36,959 nucleotides of DNA from Streptomyces sp. PTY087I2 (lineage in GTDB: Bacteria > Actinomycetota > Actinomycetes > Streptomycetales > Streptomycetaceae). The DNA lies in contig NZ_LZRD01000046.1 in the NCBI RefSeq assembly GCF_001687325.1, forward strand, positions 1 to 36,959, written 5' to 3'. Positions 1 to 8,465 of the stretch are shown piece after piece; position 1 is the stretch's first letter, and each line of letters begins with the position of its first letter. Made by a program: the position numbers and the translations under genes. The notes beneath the pieces are model-generated. The model was not told the DNA's origin, did no database searches, and saw nothing but the letters and a program-made list of their open reading frames with translations.

Positions 1-1170
1 TCCCGGGCGGGGACGGCGGCTTGGGCGGGGCCACGGGCGAACCGGTGGCCGCGGCGGCCGGAGAGCCCGTGGACGCTGCCGCGGCGCCCGCGGCGGCCCC
101 GGCGGCCACCGCCGGGGTCTTCGCGTTGCGCACGGAGCGCAGGGCTCCGCGCAGCCGGTCGCGGGCGCCCTCGCCGGACTCGCCCGTCCCGGCTGTCTGC
201 TTCGGCGGCTTCGCGGCCTTGGGCTGCTTCGGCGTCCGCTTGACGAGGGGGTCCACGGCGGGCGCCGGCGGGATCGCCATGACCTGGGTGGAGTCCGCGG
301 GGGCGGGCACGGGCACGTCGGGGGCCTTGATGACCTCGTTGAGCAACGCCCGCGCCCCGGCGTCGTCGAGGCGCTGTTCCGGGTCCCGGGCGAGCAGCCC
401 GTAGATGACCTCGGTGAGCGGACCGGCGTTCTTCGGCGGGTCGAGCGGTTCGGTCATCACCGCCGTGAGCGTGGCGATGGCCGAGCCCTTGTCGTACGGC
501 GGGCAGCCCTCGACGCTGGCGTACAGCAGCCCGCCGAGCGACCACAGGTCGGCGGGCGGGCCCGGCTTGTGGCCGCGCGCCCGCTCCGGCGAGATGTACG
601 AGGGGGCGCCGACGAGCATGCCGGTGGAGGTGACCGACGGGTCGCCCTCGACCTGGGCGATGCCGAAGTCGGTGAGCACGACGCGCCCGTCCTCCGCGAT
701 CAGCACGTTGGACGGCTTCACGTCGCGGTGCAGGATGCCCTGGCGGTGGGCCGAGCGCAGCACGTCGAGGATGGCGAGCCCGACCTCGGCGGCGCGTTTC
801 GGCGTCAGCGTGCCGTCCTCGCGGATGACTTCGGCCAGGGACTTGCCCTCGACCAGTTCCATGACGATCCACGGGCGGTCGTCCTCGTCGACCACGTCGT
901 AGACGGTCACCGCGCTGTTGTTGCGGATCCGTGCGATCGCCTTGGCCTCACGCAGGGTGCGCGTGATCAGCCGGCGTTTCTCGTCCTCGTCGATCGCCGA
1001 GGGGAACCGCAGTTCCTTCACCGCGACCGTGCGGCCGAGCGTCTCGTCGTCGGCGCGCCAGACCGTACCCATGCCGCCCCTGCCGAGCACTCCCCCGAGC
1101 CGGTAGCGCCCCGCGAGGAGACGACCGTTCTTGTCCCCTTGGGGCTCCCGTGCCTGCTCCGCCTCCGACA
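1..1170 (-). CDS. Serine/threonine protein kinase, PknB/Hanks type (3' end outside window)
   Basis: Partial gene running off the left edge; 390 codons are visible from an ATG at 1170. The protein starts with a Hanks-type kinase domain (about residues 23-280): glycine loop GRGGMG at 30-35, ATP-binding Lys52 in VAVKEL, catalytic HRDVKPSN with Asp150, DFG at 168-170, and a YISPE activation-segment end. After it comes an Ala/Pro/Lys-rich linker, the usual juxtamembrane region of actinobacterial receptor kinases; any transmembrane helix and sensor domain lie beyond the window. It probably phosphorylates Ser/Thr of cytoplasmic proteins at the membrane; targets cannot be told. Its promoter must lie in 1171-1544. 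No gene of a recognisable partner is adjacent, glpD being the neighbour on the same strand upstream. Kinase call sure; signal unknown. Confidence 0.95.
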
Positions 1171-1544
1171 TGCGTCCCCTCTGCGATCAACCCGCCCTGG
1201 CAGAGCGTTCATTGTCCCTCACCCCGGGACCGGTCCTGGTGCCGGGTCCGGGTCCGCCGCGCCGCGGCCCGCCGGGGGAATCCCTCACAGCCTCCTACCA
1301 ACCGGGCCTCCCCGTCCAGGCCGGACCGGCCCGCCGCCCCGCCCCACCGGGCAGGCGGGGCCCAACTGCCCCGGAGGCAACAGGCGATGGCCGCCGGGCG
1401 GGGTTCTTCCGGCCGTCCCCTCGGGCGGCCGTCCCCGGGATCCGCCGCCCCTCGGACCGGCACGGCGCCTCTCGGATCAGCCGCCCCTCGGATCAGCCGC
1501 CTCCCCCGGATCCGTACGCCGTCCGGGGCTCCGCGGGACGCCCC
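1171..1544. other. Gene-free spacer between kinase start and glpD stop
   Basis: The 374 bases hold no convincing gene. Frames open on both strands here but encode Pro/Arg/Gly-rich sequence typical of random GC-rich DNA. It should contain the kinase promoter and the glpD terminator on the minus strand; I cannot point to either with confidence. A short direct repeat lies near the glpD end (1469-1500). Confidence 0.6.
1469..1500. repeat. Short direct repeat behind glpD
   Basis: The word CCTCGGATCAGCCGC occurs twice in near-tandem (about 1469-1485 and 1484-1500), with a weaker related copy (CCCCTCGGACCGGC) from 1448. It lies just downstream of the glpD stop. Function unknown; it may only reflect local slippage. 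Confidence 0.5.
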
Positions 1545-3251
1545 TCAGATCGGCACGATGTCCGGTGCGCCCAGCCGGGCCGCGTCCGCCGTGAGGTCGT
1601 CGGGCTGGCGCTGCGACTCCCGCTCGGCCTCCACCCGCTTCTCGTAGTGCTCGACCTCCCGGTCGATCCGCCCCTGGTCCCAGCCCAGCACCGGCGCGAT
1701 CAGCTCCGCGCAGAGCCGGGCGCTGCGGGTGCCCCGGTCGAAGGTCTCGATGGAGATCCGGGTGCGCCGGGTCAGCACATCGTCCAGATGGCGGGCGCCC
1801 TCGTGGGAGGCCGCGTAGACGATCTCGGCGCGCAGATAGTCGTCGGCGGCGGGCAGCGGTTCGCCCAGGACGGGGTCGGCGAGGATGAGTTCCAGAATTT
1901 CCTCGGTCATTGAGCCGTACCGGTTGAGCAGATGCTCCACCCGGGCGACATGGAGTCCGGTCCGGGCCGCGATCCGGGCGCGCGCGTTCCACAGGGCCTT
2001 GTACCCCTCGGCCCCCAGCAGCGGGGTGTCCTCGGTGACGCAGGCGGCGACCCGCTGGTCGAGCCCGTGCACCGCCTCGTCCACCGCGTCCTTGGCCATG
2101 ACCCGGTACGTCGTGTACTTGCCGCCCGCCACGACGACCAGGCCGGGGGCGGGGTGGGCCACCGTGTGCTCGCGCGACAGCTTGCTGGTGGCGTCCGACT
2201 CGCCGGCCAGCAGAGGGCGCAGCCCGGCGTAGACGCCCTGGACGTCGTCCCTGGTCAGCGGGGTGTTCAGGACGGAGTTGACGTGCTGGAGGAGATAGTC
2301 GATATCGGCGCTGGAGGCGGCCGGGTGGGCCTTGTCCAGGTCCCAGTCGGTGTCCGTGGTGCCGATGATCCAGTGCCGGCCCCAGGGGATGACGAAGAGG
2401 ACGGACTTCTCGGTGCGCAGGATGAGGCCGGTGGAGGAGTGGATGCGGTCCTTGGGGACGACCAGGTGGATGCCCTTGGAGGCCCGGACGTGGAACTGTC
2501 CGCGCTCGCCGATGAGCCCCTGGGTGTCGTCGGTCCACACGCCGGTGGCGTTGACCACCTGCTTGGCCCGGACCTCGTACTCCGTGCCGCTCTCGACGTC
2601 CCGGACGAGCACGCCGACGACCCGCTCGCCCTCGCGGAGAAAGCCGACGACCCGGGCCTGGTTGGCCACGTGGGCGCCGTAGGACGCGGCGGTGCGCACC
2701 AGGTCGGTGACGAAGCGGGCGTCGTCCATCTGGGCGTCGTAGTACTGGAGGGCGCCGACCAGGGCGTCCTTCTTCAGCGCGGGGGCGACCCGCAGGGCGT
2801 GCTTGCGGGAGAGGTGGCGGTGGACGGGGAGGCCGCGTCCATGGCCGGAGGAGACCGACATCGCGTCGTACAGCGCGACGCCCGAGCCGGCGTAGAGGCG
2901 CTCCCAGCCCTTGTGCTGCAAGGGGTAGAGGAAGGGCACGGGCTTCACCAGATGCGGCGCGAGCCGTTCCAGGAGCAGTCCGCGCTCCTTGAGCGCCTCC
3001 CGGACCAGGGCGAAGTCGAGCATCTCCAGATAGCGCAGGCCGCCGTGGATCAGCTTGCTCGACCTGCTCGATGTGCCGGACGCCCAGTCGCGCGCCTCGA
3101 CCAGGCCGGTCGTCAGGCCTCTCGTGGCGGCGTCCAGCGCCGTGCCCGCGCCGACCACGCCCGCCCCCACGACCAGCACGTCCAGTTCGCGTTCGGCCAT
3201 GGCGGCGAGCGCGAGGGTGCGCTCGGCGGGTCCCAGTGTCGCTGTCCTCAC
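1545..3251 (-). CDS. glpD: Aerobic glycerol-3-phosphate dehydrogenase
   Basis: 568-residue FAD enzyme that oxidises sn-glycerol-3-phosphate to dihydroxyacetone phosphate and passes electrons to the membrane quinone pool. The N-terminal Rossmann motif is DVLVVGAGVVGAG, followed by the family-typical segments SSRSSKLIHGGLRYLE, GVLVRDVESGTEYEVRA and IIGTTDTDW; a C-terminal DAO_C-type helical domain fills roughly residues 410-540. I chose the GTG at 3251 because GGGAGG stands 5-10 bases before it and the product then begins like known actinobacterial GlpD; an upstream in-frame ATG at 3398 would add an unlikely 49-residue leader. It stands alone here, without glpF or glpK, and is divergent from the sugar dehydrogenase gene at 3494. 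Confidence 0.95.
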   Translation of the reverse strand: MRTATLGPAERTLALAAMAERELDVLVVGAGVVGAGTALDAATRGLTTGLVEARDWASGTSSRSSKLIHGGLRYLEMLDFALVREALKERGLLLERLAPHLVKPVPFLYPLQHKGWERLYAGSGVALYDAMSVSSGHGRGLPVHRHLSRKHALRVAPALKKDALVGALQYYDAQMDDARFVTDLVRTAASYGAHVANQARVVGFLREGERVVGVLVRDVESGTEYEVRAKQVVNATGVWTDDTQGLIGERGQFHVRASKGIHLVVPKDRIHSSTGLILRTEKSVLFVIPWGRHWIIGTTDTDWDLDKAHPAASSADIDYLLQHVNSVLNTPLTRDDVQGVYAGLRPLLAGESDATSKLSREHTVAHPAPGLVVVAGGKYTTYRVMAKDAVDEAVHGLDQRVAACVTEDTPLLGAEGYKALWNARARIAARTGLHVARVEHLLNRYGSMTEEILELILADPVLGEPLPAADDYLRAEIVYAASHEGARHLDDVLTRRTRISIETFDRGTRSARLCAELIAPVLGWDQGRIDREVEHYEKRVEAERESQRQPDDLTADAARLGAPDIVPI

Positions 3252-3493
3252 TGCTGCCTCCCGGTGGATCGGGGTGGTCGGACACGGGAGTGCCACCCGG
3301 CCGAGGGGCCGGCCGCCCGTGTCCACCTCTCGATTCTGTCCGCGCTCCCCGAGTTCAGCCACCGCCTGTGGACAACACCCCGGTGACCGGAGCGGCACAA
3401 TGCGACATATAGGTCATATTTACGCCTAGTCTGACATTGCGCTGTCCACAGCAGTTGCGATCTTCGCTCTCCGCATTTAGGGGGTCTTCCTGT

Positions 3494-4756
3494 ATGCCCG
3501 CAGACCTCGCCGTCATCGGACTCGGCCACCTCGGCCTGCCCCTCGCCCAGGCCGCCGTGACCGCCGGGATCGACACCGTCGGCTACGACCCCGACCCCCG
3601 CCCGTACGCGGAGCTGAGAGCCGGCCGGAGCCCCGTCGAGGGCGCTCTCACCGCCTCCGAGGTCCGCCGCATGCTCTCGGGCGGCTTCCGGCCCACCACC
3701 GACGCCGCCGAGCTGGGCCGGGTCCGTACCGCCGTGATCTGCTCCCCCGCCCCGCTCGGCCCCGACCGCACCATCGACCTCACCGCGCTCGGCGACGCCG
3801 CCCGTGCCCTGGCCGCCCGGCTGCGCCCGCACACCACCGTGCTGCTGGAGTCCGCCGTACCGCCGGGCACCACCGAGACCTTCCTGCGCCCCCTGCTCGA
3901 AGAGGGCTCCGGGCTCGTCGCCGGACGCGACTTCCACCTCGCCTGCTCCCCCGGCCGGCTCGACCCCGGCAACCGCACCCGCACCCTGGCCAACACGCCC
4001 AAGGTCATCGGCGGCCTCACCCCCGCCTGCACCGAGTCGGCCGCCGCCTTCTACGGACGGCTCACCGACAAGGTCGTACGGGCCCGGGGTCCGCGCGAGG
4101 CGGAGATGACGAAGGTCTTGGAGACCAACTTCCGGCACGTCAACATCGCGCTGGTCAACGAGATGGCGGTGCTCTGCCACGACCTCGGCGTCGACTTCTG
4201 GGACGTCGTCCGGTGCGCCGAGACCAAGCCGTTCGGCTTCCAGACCTTCCGCCCGGGACCCGGCGTCGGCGGGCACGGCGTCCCGGTCGACCCGGGCTGC
4301 CCGCCCTACGGCGGCCGCACCGCCGGACACCCGCTGCGGATGGTCTCGCTGGCGCAGGAGATCAACGACCGGATGCCCCGTTACGTCATCCAGCGCTGCG
4401 CCACCCTCCTCAACGAGCACGGCAAGTCCGTCCGGGGCGCACGCGTCCTGCTGCTCGGCGTCACCTACAAACCGGACACCGCGGACCAAGAGGCCGCGCC
4501 CGCCCGGGAGATCGCCACCCGGCTCATCGACATGGGCGCCCAGATCGGCTACCACGACCCGCACGTCCTGGACTGGCGGGTCCGCGAACGCCCCGTCCCG
4601 CGCGCCGACTCGCTGTACGAGGCGGCGGCCGCCGCCGACCTGACCGTACTGCTCCAGCAGCACCGCACCTACGACCTCCAGGGCCTCGCGGTGAAGGCCC
4701 AACTGCTCCTGGACACCCGGGGGGCCACTCCGGCGGGGGCCGCACACCGGCTCTAG
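3494..4756 (+). CDS. Nucleotide-sugar dehydrogenase homologue lacking the catalytic Cys
   Basis: 420 residues of the UDP-glucose/GDP-mannose/UDP-ManNAc dehydrogenase family. Visible: N-terminal NAD-binding fold (AVIGLGHLGLPLA, residues 6-18), the ESAVPPGTT segment around Glu119, the middle helix TKVLETNFRHVNIALVNE with Lys207, and the C-terminal UDP-binding fold (LLGVTYKPDTADQ). The family normally reads GGHCIPVDP, where Cys is the nucleophile for the second oxidation. Here it reads GVGGHGVPVDPGC: position 262 is Gly, and the nearest Cys is 269. The downstream DxRxSP substrate motif is also changed (DQEAAPA). So oxidation of an NDP-sugar to the uronate is doubtful; it may stop at the aldehyde, bind without turnover, or do something else. 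Start: ATG 3494 with AGGGGG upstream. It is not next to glycosyltransferase genes. Confidence 0.85.
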   Translation: MPADLAVIGLGHLGLPLAQAAVTAGIDTVGYDPDPRPYAELRAGRSPVEGALTASEVRRMLSGGFRPTTDAAELGRVRTAVICSPAPLGPDRTIDLTALGDAARALAARLRPHTTVLLESAVPPGTTETFLRPLLEEGSGLVAGRDFHLACSPGRLDPGNRTRTLANTPKVIGGLTPACTESAAAFYGRLTDKVVRARGPREAEMTKVLETNFRHVNIALVNEMAVLCHDLGVDFWDVVRCAETKPFGFQTFRPGPGVGGHGVPVDPGCPPYGGRTAGHPLRMVSLAQEINDRMPRYVIQRCATLLNEHGKSVRGARVLLLGVTYKPDTADQEAAPAREIATRLIDMGAQIGYHDPHVLDWRVRERPVPRADSLYEAAAAADLTVLLQQHRTYDLQGLAVKAQLLLDTRGATPAGAAHRL

Positions 4757-4798
4757 TGCGGGACGCGCGCGAGGTGACGGACCGTCGAAAGATAGTCA

Positions 4799-4828
4799 GT
4801 GACCGGATCCGGACGGTGCTGCTACTCT
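4799..4828 (+). promoter_or_regulatory. Candidate vegetative promoter for the gene at 4901
   Basis: GTGACC (4799-4804), an 18-base spacer and TACTCT (4823-4828) resemble the -35 and -10 boxes used by the main actinobacterial sigma factor. Transcription would start near 4835, leaving a leader of about 65 bases with AGGGGGAG before the GTG start. Judged by eye only. Confidence 0.35.
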
Positions 4829-4900
4829 GCGGCGTCACAGAGAGCACACACGTGCGTATTCCGCGCAGCAGTGCGCAGCCGCCCCAGGGGGAGTCCCACC

Positions 4901-5512
4901 GTGAGTCAGCCCGTGCAGCCGCCGAACCAGCCCCAGCAGCCCGTCGAGGGCAACCCCTATGCCGGCCAGCCGGGTCAGCCCGCCCCCGCCGCCCCGACCG
5001 GCACCCCGTACGGCCAGCAGCCCCCGGCCCCGACCGGCAACCCGTACGGCCAGCAGCCCGGCCAGGGCGCCCCGTTCGGCGGCGGCGCGCCCTTCGCTCC
5101 GGCGCCCCCGGTCCGCAACAACATCCTGCTCGGGGTGGCGGTCGCGCTCGGCGCGGCGATCGTCGCGGGCATCCTGTACGGCGTGATCGCGGGCTCCATC
5201 GAGCGCGAGGTCGGTTACGCGGCGGTCGGCGTCGGCTTCCTCGTCGGCTTCGCGGCGAGCAAGGTCGGCGGCTCCCACCCGGCGATCATCGCCGCCTCCG
5301 CCGTCTTCTCGATCGGCGCGGTCTACCTGGGGCAGCTCATCGGCATCTCGATGATCCTGTCCGATCTGGCGCAGATCCCGTTCTCCGAGGTCGTCGGCGA
5401 CCACTTCGACACGGTGACCAAGGCCTGGTCGGAAGAGGCCGACTTCATGACGTACGTCTTCTTCGCCATCGGCGCGATCGGCGCCATCGGTGGGGCGAAG
5501 AAGGCCGGCTGA
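4901..5512 (+). CDS. Proline/glutamine-rich integral membrane protein, unknown function
   Basis: 203 residues starting at GTG 4901 (ribosome site AGGGGGAG about 6 bases upstream; the longer frame from 4799 has no such site). Residues 1-70 are a disordered Pro/Gln/Gly tail containing a repeated APTG(T/N)PYGQQP unit. The rest has about four hydrophobic segments: NILLGVAVALGAAIVAGILYG, a long stretch around VGVGFLVGFAASKVGG, AIIAASAVFSIGAVYLGQLIG, and a last one near FFAIGAIGAIGG. Cytoplasmic proline-rich tails of this sort are common on small actinobacterial membrane proteins. No enzymatic motif is seen. A strong terminator follows at once, so it is probably transcribed alone. Confidence 0.85.
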   Translation: MSQPVQPPNQPQQPVEGNPYAGQPGQPAPAAPTGTPYGQQPPAPTGNPYGQQPGQGAPFGGGAPFAPAPPVRNNILLGVAVALGAAIVAGILYGVIAGSIEREVGYAAVGVGFLVGFAASKVGGSHPAIIAASAVFSIGAVYLGQLIGISMILSDLAQIPFSEVVGDHFDTVTKAWSEEADFMTYVFFAIGAIGAIGGAKKAG

Positions 5513-5530
5513 CACCGCGCAGGACATACG

Positions 5531-5565
5531 GAAGGGCCCGGACCGCTCGGCGGTCCGGGCCCTTC
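5531..5565. terminator. Strong bidirectional hairpin terminator
   Basis: A perfect 15-bp stem (5531-5545 with 5551-5565) around the 5-base loop CTCGG. It lies between the converging stop codons of the membrane-protein gene (5512) and guaB3 (5584), so it can end both transcripts. Confidence 0.9.
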
Positions 5566-5583
5566 GCGTACGTACGCGGGAGA

Positions 5584-6708
5584 TCAGCGGCGGTGCTGCG
5601 AGTCCGCCACCGTCACCTCGACGCGCTGGAACTCCTTGAGGTCGCTGTAGCCGGTGGTGGCCATCGCGCGGCGCAGGGCGCCGAAGATGTTCATCGAGCC
5701 GTCCGGGGTGTGCGAGGGGCCGGTGAGGACCTCCTCCGTCGTCCCGACCGAGCCGAGGTCGACCAGCTTGCCGCGCGGCACGTCCTCGTGGACGGCCTCC
5801 ATGCCCCAGTGTCGGCCACGGCCCGGCGCGTCGGTGGCGCGGGCCAGCGGGGAGCCCATCATCACGGCGTCGGCGCCGCAGGCGATGGCCTTCGGCAGGT
5901 CGCCGGACCAGCCGACGCCGCCGTCGGCGATGACGTGCACGTACCGGCCGCCGGACTCGTCCATGTAGTCGCGGCGGGCGCCGGCGACGTCCGCGACGGC
6001 GGTGGCCATCGGGACCTGGATGCCGAAGACGTTGCGCGTGGTGTGCGCGGCGCCGCCGCCGAAGCCGACGAGGACACCGGCCGCGCCGGTCCGCATCAGG
6101 TGCAGGGCGGCGGTGTACGTGGCGCAGCCGCCGACGATGACCGGGACATCCAGCTCGTAGATGAACTGCTTCAGGTTCAGCGGCTCGGCGGCGCCGGAGA
6201 CGTGCTCGGCGGAGACCGTCGTACCGCGGATGACGAAGATGTCGACGCCCGCGTCGACGACCGCCTTGGAGAACTGGGCGGTGCGCTGCGGGGAGAGCGC
6301 GGCGGCGGTGACGACACCGGAGTCGCGCACCTCCTTGATGCGCTGCCCGATCAGCTCCTCCTGGATCGGCGCGGAGTAGATCTCCTGGAGCCGGCGGGTC
6401 GCGGACTCGGCCGGCATCTCGGCGATCTCGTCGAGCAGCGGCTGCGGGTCGGCGTGCCGGGTCCACAGGCCTTCCAGGTTCAGCACGCCGAGGCCGCCGA
6501 GCTCGCCGATCCGGATGGCGGTCTGCGGGGAGACCACGGAGTCCATGGGAGCGGCCAGGAACGGCAGCTCGAAGCGGTAGGCGTCGATCTGCCAGGCGAT
6601 CGAGACCTCCTTCGGGTCCCGGGTGCGGCGGCTCGGAACGACAGCGATGTCGTCGAATGCGTAAGCCCGGCGGCCGCGCTTGCCGCGCCCGATCTCGATC
6701 TCAGTCAC
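5584..6708 (-). CDS. guaB3: GuaB3-family IMP dehydrogenase-related protein
   Basis: 374 residues, a single TIM-barrel of the IMP dehydrogenase/GMP reductase superfamily with no CBS (Bateman) domain. Recognisable: LPFLAAPMDSVVS near residues 48-60, VPVIVGGCATYTAALHLMRTGAAGVLVGFGGG (189-219, in parts), HVIADGGVGWSGDLPKAIACGADAVMMGSPLA, and a C-terminal GALRRAMATTGYSDLKEFQ. The catalytic loop that reads GPGSICTT in true IMP dehydrogenase (see the next gene) reads GFGGGAAHTT here, with no cysteine. The family is universal in actinobacteria next to guaB, but its reaction there has, as far as I know, not been settled. The start is GTG at 6708 with AAAGG upstream. A hairpin separates it from guaB, so it may have its own promoter. 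Confidence 0.93.
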   Translation of the reverse strand: MTEIEIGRGKRGRRAYAFDDIAVVPSRRTRDPKEVSIAWQIDAYRFELPFLAAPMDSVVSPQTAIRIGELGGLGVLNLEGLWTRHADPQPLLDEIAEMPAESATRRLQEIYSAPIQEELIGQRIKEVRDSGVVTAAALSPQRTAQFSKAVVDAGVDIFVIRGTTVSAEHVSGAAEPLNLKQFIYELDVPVIVGGCATYTAALHLMRTGAAGVLVGFGGGAAHTTRNVFGIQVPMATAVADVAGARRDYMDESGGRYVHVIADGGVGWSGDLPKAIACGADAVMMGSPLARATDAPGRGRHWGMEAVHEDVPRGKLVDLGSVGTTEEVLTGPSHTPDGSMNIFGALRRAMATTGYSDLKEFQRVEVTVADSQHRR

Positions 6709-6761
6709 GATGTGTGGCCTTTCCCTCTACGTCTGCGCTGACCAGTATCCCCGACGCACAC

Positions 6762-6799
6762 GTGAGGGGCGGTACCGGGAACTCCGGTCCGCCCCTCAC
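6762..6799 (-). terminator. Hairpin terminator behind guaB
   Basis: Arms 6762-6772 and 6789-6799 (11 bp, GTGAGGGGCGG with its complement) continue, after one bulged T, into a 5-bp inner stem ACCGG/CCGGT with a 5-base loop. It follows the guaB stop on the minus strand and precedes the guaB3 start. Confidence 0.75.
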
Positions 6800-6824
6800 C
6801 TGCGGTGATGCGTTACTTCCCGCG

Positions 6825-8327
6825 TTACTTCCGGCTGTAGTTCGGTGCTTCCACCGTCATCTGGATGTCGTGCGGGTGGCTCTCCTTGAGACCCGCCGAG
6901 GTGATCCGGACGAAGCGGCCCTTGCTCTCCATCTGGTCGACGGACGCGGCACCGACGTAGCCCATGGTCTGGCGCAGGCCGCCGACGAGCTGGTGGAGGA
7001 CGTTGGCCAGCGGGCCCCGGTAGGGCACCTGGCCCTCGATGCCCTCGGGGACGAGCTTGTCGTCCGAGGAGACCTCGGCCTGGAAGTAGCGGTCCTTGGA
7101 GTAGGACCGGCCCTGGCCGCGGGACTGCATGGCGCCCAGCGAGCCCATGCCGCGGTACGACTTGAACTGCTTGCCGTTGATGAACATCAGCTCGCCCGGC
7201 GACTCCTCGCAGCCCGCGAGCAGGCTGCCCAGCATCACGCTGTCCGCGCCGGCGGCGAGGGCCTTGCCGATGTCGCCGCTGTACTGGAGGCCGCCGTCGC
7301 CGATCACCGGGACACCGGCGGCACGGGCGGCGAGCGCTGCCTCGTAGATCGCGGTGACCTGCGGGACGCCGATACCGGCGACCACGCGGGTGGTACAGAT
7401 CGAGCCGGGCCCGACGCCGACCTTCACGCCGTCGACACCGGCGTCGATCAGGGCCTGGGCACCGTCGCGGGTGGCGACGTTGCCGCCGATGACGTCGACG
7501 CCGACGCTCGACTTGATCTTCGCCATCCAGGCGAGGGCGTTGCTGTTGTGGCCGTGCGAGGTGTCGACGATGAGGAAGTCGACCCCGGCGGAGGCGAGGG
7601 CCTGCGCGCGCTCCAGCGCCTCGGGGCTGGCGCCGACGGCCGCGCCGACCAGCAGGCGGCCCTCGGCGTCCTTCGCGGCGTTGGGGTACTGCTCGGCCTT
7701 CTTGAAGTCCTTGACCGTGATGAGGCCCTTGAGGAGGCCCGCCTCGTCGACCAGCGGCAGCTTCTCGATCTTGTGGCGGCGCAGCAGCTCCATGGCCTCG
7801 ACGCCGGAGATGCCGACCTTGCCGGTGACGAGCGGCATCGGCGTCATGACCTCGCGCACCTGGCGCGTACGGTCCGACTCGAAGGCCATGTCGCGGTTGG
7901 TGACGATGCCGAGCAGCTTGCCCGCGCCGTCGGTGACCGGCACACCGCTGATGCGGAACTTCGCGCAGAGCGCGTCCGCCTCACCGAGCGTGGCGTCGGG
8001 GTGCACCGTGATCGGGTCGGTGACCATGCCGGACTCGGACCGCTTGACCAGGTCGACCTGGTTCACCTGGTCCTCGATGGAGAGGTTGCGGTGCAGCACG
8101 CCGACGCCGCCCTGGCGGGCCATGGCGATGGCCATGCGGGCCTCGGTCACCTTGTCCATGGCGGCCGAGAGCAGGGGGATGTTCACCCGGACGTTGCGCG
8201 AGATGAGGGTCGAGGTGTCGACCGCGTTGGGCAGAACCTCGGACGCGCCGGGCAACAGCAGCACGTCGTCGTAGGTCAACCCGAGCGTCGCGAATTTCTC
8301 GGGCACTCCGTCGACGTTTGCAGTCAT
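6825..8327 (-). CDS. guaB: IMP dehydrogenase
   Basis: 500 residues, full length. It oxidises IMP to XMP with NAD+, the committed step to guanine nucleotides in the cytoplasm. Domain order: start of the barrel (LTYDDVLLLPGAS, PLLSAAMDKVTE), a CBS pair at about residues 98-212 (ITVHPDATLGEADAL, ISGVPVTD, KIEKLPLVDEAG), then the rest of the barrel with DTSHGH, GGNVATRDGA, the active-site loop GPGSICTT with Cys311, GDGGLQYSGDIGKAL, and the flap around GMGSLGAMQSRGQGRSY. The ATG at 8327 has GGGGAAGG just before it. The gene is preceded on the same strand by the ECF sigma factor (138-base gap) and followed by a hairpin. Confidence 0.98.
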   Translation of the reverse strand: MTANVDGVPEKFATLGLTYDDVLLLPGASEVLPNAVDTSTLISRNVRVNIPLLSAAMDKVTEARMAIAMARQGGVGVLHRNLSIEDQVNQVDLVKRSESGMVTDPITVHPDATLGEADALCAKFRISGVPVTDGAGKLLGIVTNRDMAFESDRTRQVREVMTPMPLVTGKVGISGVEAMELLRRHKIEKLPLVDEAGLLKGLITVKDFKKAEQYPNAAKDAEGRLLVGAAVGASPEALERAQALASAGVDFLIVDTSHGHNSNALAWMAKIKSSVGVDVIGGNVATRDGAQALIDAGVDGVKVGVGPGSICTTRVVAGIGVPQVTAIYEAALAARAAGVPVIGDGGLQYSGDIGKALAAGADSVMLGSLLAGCEESPGELMFINGKQFKSYRGMGSLGAMQSRGQGRSYSKDRYFQAEVSSDDKLVPEGIEGQVPYRGPLANVLHQLVGGLRQTMGYVGAASVDQMESKGRFVRITSAGLKESHPHDIQMTVEAPNYSRK

Positions 8328-8465
8328 GACACCTTCCCCAAATGGCCTTGATCGGTGCGGATGTCCATGCTAACGGCCCCGGGAGGTGTCTCATTCCACG
8401 ATCAAGATCACTTGACGGTTCTGGAGCTTCGCACGAAGCGGCCGGCGGCGGACGCCGACGTACCG

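Noticed and set aside
569..3386. Long plus-strand open frames opposite the kinase and glpD genes (569-1594, 1932-3386)
   Set aside because: They are antisense to strongly conserved genes, have low-complexity Val/Gly/Asp/Arg composition and no ribosome sites.
3248..4747. 499-codon minus-strand open frame opposite the sugar dehydrogenase gene
   Set aside because: Its composition is that of antisense GC-rich DNA, while the plus strand encodes a clear dehydrogenase fold.
4213..8351. Very long plus-strand frames 4213-6741 and 6657-8351
   Set aside because: They cover guaB3 and guaB in antisense and cross the terminator at 5531-5565; no family features.
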